Shown here: positions 1 to 6,163 of the stretch, in pieces
How positions within the stretch are numbered: position 1 is the stretch's first letter
Layout of the letters: each line of letters starts with the position of its first letter
Origin: CAYHWW01 sp964360145
GTDB taxonomy: Bacteria > Bdellovibrionota > UBA1018 > CAYHWW01
DNA length: 9,156 nucleotides
Direction: 5' to 3'
NCBI GenBank assembly: GCA_964360145.1
Contig: CAYHWW010000138.1
Span: 1-9,156, forward strand
Made by a program: the position numbers and the translations under genes
Notes under the pieces: model-generated
Database searches by the model: none
Told to the model about the DNA's origin: nothing
What the model saw: only the letters and a program-made list of their open reading frames with translations

Positions 1-2609
1 TATTTGGCCCTCAGCCACTGGTATTCCACCTGCAAGAGCTCGTCTTTCAGAGTGTCGAGATCATGGTCGATGAGATTCATGGCCCGCTCGAAAACCCCTT
101 CAGCGCGGCCGTGCCGTGGGCGCTCGCGCACATACAGGAGGCCCCGCTCAAAACCTGTGAGTAACCCAAGAAACTGCTGTTCCGTGAAGGCGCGGAAAAG
201 GCGCATCTCGTAGGCCATGTTGCCGCCGGTGACGTCGTCGCCGCGCATGGTGGAGGCCATGGGCTCAAAGCCGCCCAGGGGAGCACCCGCGCTCACCTGG
301 GAAAAAAGCGGGCGACCGCTGCCTTCGATGGTGACCGCACGGACCCAGGAGCGCACCGTGGCGCTTTGCGCGTCTTCCACCAGCGTCAGTTCAGCGGTGA
401 CGCGACCCAGATCATGGCCTCGGTATGTGATCACGATGTTCTCCGCCCAAGCTTCGCCGCGGAAGGCCCGTTCCAGCAGGACTTTGAGGAGATCCACGCG
501 CAACTGCATGGCCCGCAGGCTTGCGCCCCGCAGCGTGGCGCGACGGCCCGGGTATTGCGTGGCCATGAGATCGATGGCGGCGGTCCAAAACCCGTCAGAG
601 GCGGCCAGTGATGGATCCAATTGAATGGCCCGGGAGATGGAATAGAAATCACCGGAGAATTCCCGGAGATAAACCCGTGCGGCCTCCGCAGGGCGATCAT
701 TGGCGTCCCGAGGGTTATTGAGGGCCGTATTCAGTTCCGCCGTGGCCCTACGGATGCCATCGATGATGGTGGCCTCGGCAGCCTCGAAACCCGACATTAA
801 TTCCGCGGGGACGTCGCCCATGTGCAACGGGCGGAAATAGCGAGCGGAGAGGAAGAGCTCCATCTGCAGACGCTTCACGGGATCCTGCATGATGGCGGTC
901 ATCAGAAGATTGGCGAACAAGCCGCCATCGCCGCGGGTTGACTCTTCCAGCTCATGGGCCAGGTGGTTGTCGCCCAGGATGTTGAGGAGCTCGTTGCTGG
1001 AGAGATTGAGGTCGTGCCAGGTGACGCGGCGGTCATCCATGCGGCGCAGCGCCAGCGGGATCCAGCGCGGGAGGCGGCTCCGCACGATGTTCAGCGTGAG
1101 GTTATTACCCGCGAGACCCAAGGCGGAACGGAGCACGCCCCTCGTCACGATGGCTTCGGGATCGCCGCGGAGCAGGCGGTTCCTGTAGTTGGTGAAGGTG
1201 CGATAGGCCTCCATGCCGTTGCTGAGGCGGCGGCGTTTCTGCCACCGCTTGTATACGGTGTAGGCAACGAAACCGGGGATGACGATGATCTCGTTGGGGT
1301 GGAAGTAGAGGGGTGCGGCCGCAGCGGCCGCGGCACCGAAGAAATGGCCCATGATGGCTGGGCCGACAAAGGGCTCCAGCGCCTCGATGGCGAGGAAAAC
1401 CACGGCGAATTTGCCCAAGCCCGTTTCGCGCTCTTTTTCCCGGATCCACTTTTTCGCCACGCGGATGTTGCGTAGATTCTTCAGCTCCGCGAGGTGCTCC
1501 AGCGCATGCTCCACCATATGGGAGAGGAAGCCGATGACGGCGGGGCGCTCATGGTGGCGGCGGGCTTCGACGCGGGCCACTTCCACGAAGACTTCAGCCA
1601 TGCCGCGGAAGTCCTCCCTGGTCTCCGCATCCACCGAGCCTCCGACGGAGGCCTCGATGCGGCGCGAGAGCCAGCGCAGGTAAGTGGCGAGGTTTTCCTG
1701 GGTGAAGACTTTGTAGGAGCCAGCGCCTTCCGCCGTGTTGGCATAGTAGCCGTTTCGCACGCACTCCCGGAACACGCTGGGCTGCAAGCCGGCTTGGGCG
1801 TGTGCCCTCTCTCCATCTTCCGCCAAGGACTGGCGGTTCATGCTGCTGGAATCATTCAGCGTGGGGAGATCAATAACGGTGATGCTGGGCTTACCCACGA
1901 TGCGGTGAGTATAGATGTGGGCCCGGCGCTGGGTGTCGAAGGTATAGACGTATTGATCGATGAACTCGTCGCCCAGCACGGAGCGCAGGGGGTCGGGCCG
2001 GTTGAAGTTCACATCCTTGGGACCCTGGTCGGAACCGGGGCGGCTCACCACGATCCAGTTGGCCTCGTCGAACATCTGCTGCCAGGTGCCGCTGGCCAGC
2101 GTCCAGGAAGGAACCGAGGAGAAGCTGTCGCCGCCGGAAATCCAGTTCACATTCTGCGGCCCCCCGAGCTCGTTGGAGAGGTGGCGGAGAGTCTGCAAAG
2201 TATCCACGGGGGCTGGTGGTGCGGGATTGGCGATGGTGTTCTCGTAGTCGTCCACCGCCATCTCCTGGGCAGCACCATTGGCGCCGACCCACCGGTACTC
2301 CCCGTTGGCGGGGGAATGACCCCCACTATGGGCCATGCTGTAGGTCTCCAGCACTTCATCGAGGTGGCTCACAGCCGTGCGCGTGAGGCCCGTGGTCACG
2401 GCGGCGGGGGCGGCCCCCGCTTTGTAGGGGCGGGCCACCACCATGCGACCGTGGCGCAAGCCCAGGCGCTCCATCACCTTGGTGATGAGGCCCATGTGTT
2501 CCAGCGTGGGGGGGCTGAAACTCCCCCCCAGCACCGCGGTGCCTTCCCCATGGGCGAAAGACGAACAGGCGATCATGAATAATGCGATGAGTGATAGCCG
2601 ACGACGCAT
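1..2609 (-). CDS. Exported NadD-like nucleotidyltransferase domain with large unknown C-terminal region (3' end cut by window edge)
   Basis: The minus strand is open from an ATG at 2609 to the window edge: 869 codons without a stop, and the next codon begins TA, so the true end is unknown. Residues 1-19 (MRRRLSLIALFMIACSSFA) form a typical signal peptide with possible cleavage before HGEG. Residues 27-64 start with GGSFSPPTLEHMG, the nucleotidyltransferase GxFxPx(T/H)xGH signature, with Glu37 in place of the usual Gly. Residues 155-169 (NWISGGDSFSSVPSW) match the NadD G-G-D...W segment and are followed by WIVVSRPG (185-192). Residues 253-259 (DSSSMNR) match the ISSTxIR motif, and PSVFRECVRNGYY (277-289) matches the NadD C-terminal helix. 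Known family members transfer AMP or CMP to nicotinate mononucleotide, phosphopantetheine or similar substrates, and are cytosolic. Residues 300-869 are unrecognised: charged helices, hydrophobic stretches near 401-453, and a more beta-like part near 725-800. No good Shine-Dalgarno sequence precedes the ATG. An in-frame upstream start is not available nearby. Substrate and activity are inference. Confidence 0.85.
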   Translation of the reverse strand, partial: MRRRLSLIALFMIACSSFAHGEGTAVLGGSFSPPTLEHMGLITKVMERLGLRHGRMVVARPYKAGAAPAAVTTGLTRTAVSHLDEVLETYSMAHSGGHSPANGEYRWVGANGAAQEMAVDDYENTIANPAPPAPVDTLQTLRHLSNELGGPQNVNWISGGDSFSSVPSWTLASGTWQQMFDEANWIVVSRPGSDQGPKDVNFNRPDPLRSVLGDEFIDQYVYTFDTQRRAHIYTHRIVGKPSITVIDLPTLNDSSSMNRQSLAEDGERAHAQAGLQPSVFRECVRNGYYANTAEGAGSYKVFTQENLATYLRWLSRRIEASVGGSVDAETREDFRGMAEVFVEVARVEARRHHERPAVIGFLSHMVEHALEHLAELKNLRNIRVAKKWIREKERETGLGKFAVVFLAIEALEPFVGPAIMGHFFGAAAAAAAPLYFHPNEIIVIPGFVAYTVYKRWQKRRRLSNGMEAYRTFTNYRNRLLRGDPEAIVTRGVLRSALGLAGNNLTLNIVRSRLPRWIPLALRRMDDRRVTWHDLNLSSNELLNILGDNHLAHELEESTRGDGGLFANLLMTAIMQDPVKRLQMELFLSARYFRPLHMGDVPAELMSGFEAAEATIIDGIRRATAELNTALNNPRDANDRPAEAARVYLREFSGDFYSISRAIQLDPSLAASDGFWTAAIDLMATQYPGRRATLRGASLRAMQLRVDLLKVLLERAFRGEAWAENIVITYRGHDLGRVTAELTLVEDAQSATVRSWVRAVTIEGSGRPLFSQVSAGAPLGGFEPMASTMRGDDVTGGNMAYEMRLFRAFTEQQFLGLLTGFERGLLYVRERPRHGRAEGVFERAMNLIDHDLDTLKDELLQVEYQWLRAK

Positions 2610-2701
2610 AGGGGGTGCGGCGGCTATAGCATGGCGGGGTATAAACTAAAATGATTTATTTTGACTGACGGCCGGGCGCGGGCGGATCCGATCACAGACC
2701 C

Positions 2702-3343
2702 TTACTCGTGGGCAGGGTCTCCGCCTGCACTGCCTGGTGCTGACTCCGCAGATTCACTGGAAGACGAGCTGCTGGGCTTTCCTGGGGATTTAGGAGACAC
2801 ATTGCGGCCCGCCACCCCTGGCGCTCCGTAACGGAACTGGCCGCTATTGCGGCATTCGATGTTGATGCGACCGCAAGCTTCCATCACTTGGCTCTCCCTT
2901 GTGGTGACTGAAGCAAGGTCAGATCCACCCAAGACAGCCATTTGCGAATTTACATTTTGAACTGCACCGCGTGAATCGGTTGCCTTTGCTGCACCGTAGC
3001 AGCCTACATTGTGAGGCTCTGCTTGTAGACCCACAATTGCCACTACTGCTGTGGAACGCACCTCAACAAGAAGTGTCCCCGCACCATCCGGACTAGACCT
3101 GATTGTTAAGTCCATGGGAGGGGTTACGCCATCTCCCGTACAACCATGAAACTGCGGTGCTTTTTCAATGGTTACGCCAGGGCTATCGATAACCATGGCG
3201 GCAGTGCCGCAGCTCACGCGACAACTGGGGCGTGTTGCCCGCGCACGTAAATTGCGCTCTGGCGTGGCGCGCTGCGCGAAGACATCAGAAACAGAGCCCA
3301 AAAAAAGCATGCCGAGCGACAAAGCTAAAAGCCGAATCGTCAT
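2702..3343 (-). CDS. Small exported six-cysteine protein with serine-rich tail, function unknown
   Basis: This 213-residue protein begins with a clear signal peptide (residues 1-23, likely cleavage after VFA, before QRATPE). The mature part holds six cysteines at 41, 45, 68, 115, 157 and 164, an even number that would allow three disulfides in an oxidising compartment. A short beta-rich run (TLLVEVRSTAVVAIVGLQ, 90-107) suggests a compact beta fold. The last quarter is low complexity: residues 186-208 are rich in Ser, Pro, Gly and Ala, including a run of six serines. I do not recognise a family. The start is well supported: GAGAGGGG lies just upstream of the ATG with about 6 nt spacing. The gene sits 92 nt upstream of the NadD-like gene on the same strand, so co-transcription is possible, but no shared function can be read from the sequence. 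Confidence 0.8.
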   Translation of the reverse strand: MTIRLLALSLGMLFLGSVSDVFAQRATPERNLRARATRPSCRVSCGTAAMVIDSPGVTIEKAPQFHGCTGDGVTPPMDLTIRSSPDGAGTLLVEVRSTAVVAIVGLQAEPHNVGCYGAAKATDSRGAVQNVNSQMAVLGGSDLASVTTRESQVMEACGRINIECRNSGQFRYGAPGVAGRNVSPKSPGKPSSSSSSESAESAPGSAGGDPAHE

Positions 3344-3385
3344 AAAGTTCCCCTCTCAATAAAGGCTACCCTCCCCACCCCGCAC

Positions 3386-3404
3386 AACTCAACCTCTTTG
3401 AGTT
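3386..3404. other. Short hairpin downstream of the PIN pseudogene
   Basis: A perfect 7-bp inverted repeat (AACTCAA / TTGAGTT) with a 5-nt loop lies between the PIN pseudogene and the six-cysteine gene. On the plus strand it runs into TTT, like an intrinsic terminator, but both neighbouring genes are transcribed from the minus strand, where no T-run follows. It may be a weak transcription end or have no role. A second small palindrome, GGCAATATTGCC, lies at 3423-3434. Confidence 0.3.
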
Positions 3405-3468
3405 TTTGAATGGGCGGAGGTCGGCAATATTGCCCCCTTTGAAGCAGACTTTAGATCCCGGAGGAACA

Positions 3469-3873
3469 TCATTTGAGACACTCCTTGAAAAAGGATCTCG
3501 GACTCACAATCTGTACACGCATGACTTGATCCAAGACTAGGAGATCCTTGTCACCGCTAACAATATAACGAGCCCTCCCAGCAATAGCGCAATCGATGAA
3601 CTTGTCGTCGTCAGAGTCTCTGCAGAGGCGAAAAGATTTTTTCACCCGTATCAATGTCACTTTTCATGGGATGACCAAAGACCACTGATCATACAAATCA
3701 CTGCGATCAATGGATTGCGCAATGCGCTGGATGCTCTTCAGATACTCGTCGAGGATCTTTTCAGAGGCTAGGACTTCAAACTTCTTCTGATCCCACAGCT
3801 CGAGGACATTGAGAGGCAGACCACCCCAGAAAATCCCGGAAGCAAGGATGTTCGTATCAAGAACGACTTTCAT
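3469..3873 (-). pseudogene. PIN-domain toxin gene interrupted by an in-frame TGA
   Basis: Read through, this frame encodes a complete PIN-domain protein of about 134 codons, the usual size for the COG1569-type PIN toxins that pair with AbrB antitoxins. The first half (MKVVLDTNILASGIFWGGLP, then SEKILDEYLKSIQR) holds the conserved Asp6 and Glu43. The second half (CRDSDDDKFIDCAIAGRA, then YIVSGDKDLLVL) holds the acidic cluster at 88-90 and Asp108/Asp110. Both halves are in one frame, separated only by a TGA at 3664-3666 (codon 70). PIN toxins are Mg-dependent RNases using these acidic residues, so either half alone should be inactive. A GGA-to-TGA change would be the simplest origin. A GTG at 3658-3660 could restart the second half, but no good ribosome site is evident. 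The gene overlaps the antitoxin by 17 nt, the normal layout for a translationally coupled pair. A sequencing error cannot be excluded. Confidence 0.85.
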
Positions 3874-4126
3874 GACGGACTTTCTTGATGCTTTTCTTGA
3901 TGTCCGCTGGTTTCAGCCCCGCCTCTCGACTTGCCTTCCTGCTCTCCTTCAAGAGTTTCTCAAAATCATCCGCCTTAGGGACCTCAACGGGCTTCAGGAG
4001 AAGCGTAGATCCATCGGTGAAAACAGCTAGCAGCGTACCCGTTGTCAACCCCAGGCTTTGCCGAAACTCGCTGGGGATCACAACTTGACCCTTGGAAGAC
4101 ATGTTCGTCATCAATACTTTTTTCAT
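3857..4126 (-). CDS. AbrB/SpoVT-type antitoxin
   Basis: This 89-residue protein carries the swapped-hairpin AbrB fold near its N-terminus: MSSKGQVVIPSEFRQSLGLTTG (from residue 9) is the family's defining motif, followed by a hydrophobic strand pair (TLLAVFTDGSTLLLKPVE). The remainder (50-89) is a highly charged, Lys-rich helix (DDFEKLLKESRKASREAGLK) that in such antitoxins wraps the toxin. AbrB-type antitoxins bind DNA as dimers and repress their own operon. The start is supported by GAGGA 4 nt before the ATG and by the promoter just upstream. It is followed, with a 17-nt overlap, by the broken PIN toxin gene. The antitoxin itself looks intact, so it may persist as a lone regulator or protect against a related toxin elsewhere. 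Confidence 0.88.
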   Translation of the reverse strand: MKKVLMTNMSSKGQVVIPSEFRQSLGLTTGTLLAVFTDGSTLLLKPVEVPKADDFEKLLKESRKASREAGLKPADIKKSIKKVRHESRS

Positions 4127-4137
4127 AAAGTCCTCAT

Positions 4138-4162
4138 AGTAAGAATATCTTACATTCTTACT
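4138..4162 (-). promoter_or_regulatory. Operator inverted repeat over the -10 box of the AbrB/PIN operon
   Basis: A perfect inverted repeat, AGTAAGAAT / ATTCTTACT with a 7-bp centre, covers the predicted -10 box. The hexamer GTAAGA or its complement TCTTAC occurs three times (4139-4144, 4148-4153, 4156-4161), so two overlapping palindromic arrangements are possible. Its place over the promoter, about 12 nt from the antitoxin start, fits autorepression by the AbrB-type antitoxin; that assignment is inference. Confidence 0.7.
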
Positions 4163-4175
4163 GTGTCCTTGTCAA
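4147..4175 (-). promoter_or_regulatory. Sigma70-type promoter of the AbrB/PIN operon
   Basis: On the minus strand there is a consensus -35 TTGACA (4170-4175), a 17-bp spacer, and a -10 TAAGAT (4147-4152). Transcription should begin near 4139-4141, giving a very short leader that still contains the GAGGA ribosome site. It is the best promoter match in the window. Confidence 0.75.
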
Positions 4176-4265
4176 TGATGGCCTTGAAGGCCGGACACGC
4201 ATTGAAGCGCGGCCACGAAGAAACCGTATCGGACTCAGGGCGCTAGCAGACCGTCCCAAATCGCT

Positions 4266-5663
4266 TCAAAGAGGCGGCACTGGCTTCAAAGCCGCGGTGC
4301 AGGCGGCCGCTTCGAGCTCTTTCATTTTTTCCATGGCCCAGCTCAATGCCTCCGGGGCATAGCTCGAAGAGTGGTCAGCACCGGGGCCATCAATGGCTTC
4401 AAAGTGATGTGCCGCGGAGGTGCTGATTGCCGCAAAGCCGTCGCGCATTTGCTGGAAGGGAACCATGGGGTCATTCACACCGAGGAGCATGAGAGCGGGA
4501 ATATCGCGCAGCGCTTCTTTCAGCCGGTCCAGATCCAGGGGCACTGTGACGCCGCAAAGCTTCTCATCGCACAGCCTCATGAATGCCTGCTCCGCCTCGG
4601 GAAACAAAAGCTGCCGTTCCGCCGACATGAGGGCGCGGTGTTCGAGCAGCATCCACGGCTCGATTTGACTGGTGATGTCCTCGGGCAGGCCAGCCACAAG
4701 ATCCTTTTGCGAGACCGCGTGTTGAAAGGACCAGTCCAGGGCATAGACCATCAAATCAGAAAATGGCAGATGGGAATGGAGCGCTCGCTCCAGGCCTTGG
4801 CGGTCGCCGGGCTCCACGGCAAGGATGCGATCTAGTTGCCGGTCCAGCCCACGCCAGTCGGGCAGATCTGTGAACTGCATATCTAGGCCCGAGGTCAGAA
4901 CGCGGGAATCATCCCAGCTCCCCAATTCTTCAGCGATGAAGACACGAGCTTTAATGATCTTCTCGAAGAGATCAGGATTTTCACTCTGAATCTTGCGGTT
5001 CATGGCGATCTGCGTGCGCATCCGCTCATGAAAAAAGGCCGCAGTATCAACCACGGCAGGCGTCGCCGAAAGGAAGAGCACTCCGCGCGGGCGCCGCCCC
5101 TCGCCCTGGGCCAGATAGTGGGCGATGGGTTCGCCGCCAAAGCTGTGGCCCGCCAGGTAAAAGGGTGTCTCGGTGCCTGCAATGACGCTGATCATGCGGG
5201 CCAAATCCCTGGCAACGGCCGGCGCAGAGAAGAGCCTGTGAAGCAAGACCGGGTCCATGGCGACGCTGTGACGGTCCAGAGGAGTCGAGCGGCCAAATCC
5301 ACGGGGGTCGAAGGTCACAACCCGATGACTCTTCGAGAGTTCACTCAGATGGCGGTCATAACCGTAACCCTGGGCGACGGCGCTGTACGCGTTGATGCTC
5401 TCCATGGCGGGCCCGCCGCCCACGAAGAAGAAAAAGGGTTTATCCATGGCCTGGGGGTTATGCACACGGGCCACCACCGTGATTTGAGGACCAGCTGGCT
5501 CTGCCCAATCCAGCGGTACGTCGATATTGCGTTCTAAATAACTGATATTTTGAAAAACAAGCCCCGCTGGCATTGGATTCGGGGGCGGCGCTGCGGAAGC
5601 TAGCGGAGAAAGTACGATGGAGGTCGCGCACAAGCCAAAAAGAACCCGCGTAATAATACCCAT
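4266..5663 (-). CDS. Exported alpha/beta hydrolase, probable proline iminopeptidase/tripeptidyl aminopeptidase-like
   Basis: The protein is 465 residues from the ATG at 5663. Residues 1-24 are a signal peptide ending LASA before APPPNP. The fold landmarks appear in order: GGGP oxyanion-hole loop (82-85), DPRGFGRS (119-126), the nucleophile elbow GHSFGG with Ser174, a long helical cap region (about 200-370), then Asp398 in VNDPMVP and His431 in GADHSSS. The triad is complete. The spaced GGGP and DPRGxGxS motifs are typical of secreted aminopeptidase-like members that release N-terminal residues from peptides, but esterase or other hydrolase activity is equally possible from sequence alone. Cys365 and Cys370 in the cap could form a disulfide. 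The frame could also begin at a TTG at 5699, adding 12 residues; I prefer 5663 because it gives a normal-length signal peptide, although neither start has a strong ribosome site. It is bracketed by two toxin-antitoxin modules and stands alone transcriptionally. Confidence 0.88.
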   Translation of the reverse strand: MGIITRVLFGLCATSIVLSPLASAAPPPNPMPAGLVFQNISYLERNIDVPLDWAEPAGPQITVVARVHNPQAMDKPFFFFVGGGPAMESINAYSAVAQGYGYDRHLSELSKSHRVVTFDPRGFGRSTPLDRHSVAMDPVLLHRLFSAPAVARDLARMISVIAGTETPFYLAGHSFGGEPIAHYLAQGEGRRPRGVLFLSATPAVVDTAAFFHERMRTQIAMNRKIQSENPDLFEKIIKARVFIAEELGSWDDSRVLTSGLDMQFTDLPDWRGLDRQLDRILAVEPGDRQGLERALHSHLPFSDLMVYALDWSFQHAVSQKDLVAGLPEDITSQIEPWMLLEHRALMSAERQLLFPEAEQAFMRLCDEKLCGVTVPLDLDRLKEALRDIPALMLLGVNDPMVPFQQMRDGFAAISTSAAHHFEAIDGPGADHSSSYAPEALSWAMEKMKELEAAACTAALKPVPPL

Positions 5664-5741
5664 GAAGGGTTTACTACGAACTGCAATGCGCCATGTCAAA
5701 ATAAAAAATGATTAACATCCTTGGCACTTGAACGTCATGGT

Positions 5742-5760
5742 TGACATGTTTTTCATGTCA
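5742..5760. promoter_or_regulatory. Inverted repeat TGACATG in the divergent intergenic region
   Basis: TGACATG and CATGTCA face each other across five T residues. A third copy, CATGTCA, lies at 5692-5698, near the hydrolase start. The repeat lies between divergently transcribed genes and upstream of the hydrolase, so it is a candidate regulator-binding site. Its AT-only loop also allows a cruciform or hairpin. No regulator can be named. Confidence 0.4.
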
Positions 5761-5803
5761 TTCGCGTAGCAGACCAGATCGGGGTCCGAGCGTTCTGTAG
5801 GGC

Positions 5804-5832
5804 TTTACTATTATGGGCTAATAGCCCATAAT
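5804..5832 (+). promoter_or_regulatory. Probable promoter of the TumE-like/HTH operon
   Basis: TTTACT (5804-5809), a 17-bp spacer and CATAAT (5827-5832) form a plausible sigma70-type promoter on the plus strand. A start near 5839 would leave a leader of about 60 nt before the toxin ATG at 5903. The match is moderate, but the spacing is ideal and the promoter sits inside the palindrome described separately. Confidence 0.5.
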
Positions 5833-5836
5833 AGTA
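5806..5836. repeat. Perfect 31-bp palindrome, probable operator of the TumE-like/HTH operon
   Basis: TACTATTATGGGCTA is followed, after one central A, by its exact reverse complement: 15-bp arms with no mismatch. It spans the space between the predicted -35 and -10 elements and past the -10. An uninterrupted palindrome of this length in a toxin-antitoxin promoter is best explained as the binding site of a dimeric repressor, most likely the winged-helix antitoxin at 6138-6506. This link is inference. Confidence 0.75.
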
Positions 5837-5890
5837 CCTATGGCATCGGGCAAGACAACCTTGGTTCTGCATCAAAAACTAAGCCTATGC

Positions 5891-5895
5891 GGAGG
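5891..5895 (+). promoter_or_regulatory. Ribosome binding site that sets the TumE-like toxin start
   Basis: GGAGG lies 7 nt before the ATG at 5903. The same frame is open upstream to an ATG at 5840, but that one would be essentially leaderless for the predicted promoter and has no ribosome site, so 5903 is chosen. Confidence 0.75.
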
Positions 5896-5902
5896 CCTCA
5901 TC

Positions 5903-6163
5903 ATGGAGCGCAAAGTCTGGTCTGTACCGAAAACCCATAAGTACCCGCTGGGGATCAAATACCGACTGGTGCTCGCTGACCCGAAAGATCACACCGTGAT
6001 TCTGCTCTACGACAACCACTGGCCCAAAGGCCCCCATGTGCACTGGGGCGATGAAGAGCGCCCCTACACTTTCGTGAACATGCCCCAACTTCTGCAAGAC
6101 TTCGTCCAGGAATCCTACGTTGAGGAGATGCGTTACAATGAAAATAAAAAAAATCGTGATTAA
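5903..6163 (+). CDS. TumE/DUF6516-like toxin of a toxin-antitoxin pair
   Basis: This 86-residue protein resembles the small DUF6516/TumE toxin family. It is beta-rich at the start (KYRLVLADPKDHTVILLYDN), then has a His-containing stretch NHWPKGPHVHWGDEERPYTF (38-57) with His39, His45 and His47. Family members show a similar K-G-x-H-x-H followed by a PYxF segment. A helical C-terminus follows (LLQDFVQESYVEEMRYNENK). The biochemical activity of the family is not settled, and I claim none. The gene is first in a two-gene operon and overlaps the following HTH gene by 26 nt, in the toxin-first order usual for these pairs. It has an ideal GGAGG ribosome site. Family assignment rests on recall of motif shape and the HTH partner, so a diverged relative is possible. 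Confidence 0.75.
   Translation: MERKVWSVPKTHKYPLGIKYRLVLADPKDHTVILLYDNHWPKGPHVHWGDEERPYTFVNMPQLLQDFVQESYVEEMRYNENKKNRD

Noticed and set aside
954..1475. Plus-strand open frame of 173 codons
   Set aside because: Same reason: antisense to the NadD-like gene, low-complexity translation, no motif.
1494..2582. Plus-strand open frame of 362 codons
   Set aside because: It lies opposite the 869-codon minus-strand frame, has no recognisable domain, is very rich in Gly, His, Ala and Val, and has no ribosome site. It is a shadow of high-GC coding DNA.
2551..2609. Lipobox in the NadD-like protein (FMIAC)
   Set aside because: The -3 position is Met instead of Leu and the pattern is imperfect; an ordinary signal peptidase I site after SFA is equally good, so a lipoprotein call is not justified.
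2640..2672. AT-rich patch upstream of the NadD-like gene as a promoter
   Set aside because: The minus strand shows only loose -10 and -35 resemblance (for example GTTTAT) and a 5-bp AAAAT/ATTTT repeat. A promoter may be here but cannot be placed.
3658..3672. TGA at PIN codon 70 as selenocysteine or programmed readthrough
   Set aside because: No Sec-type family is known for this position, no selenocysteine-insertion hairpin is evident, and PIN toxins have no catalytic residue there. A nonsense mutation is simpler.
4202..4269. Inverted repeat TTGAAGCG / CGCTTCAA near the end of the hydrolase gene
   Set aside because: The 8-bp arms are separated by 52 nt and there is no T-run, so it is a poor terminator and may be chance.
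4371..5537. Plus-strand open frames of 154 and 169 codons (4371-4835, 5028-5537)
   Set aside because: They are antisense to the alpha/beta hydrolase, whose catalytic motifs show that the minus strand is the coding one.
5741..5770. Plus-strand TTGACA at 5741-5746 as the -35 box of the TumE-like operon
   Set aside because: No acceptable -10 box follows at 16-19 bp; the pair inside the 31-bp palindrome fits better.
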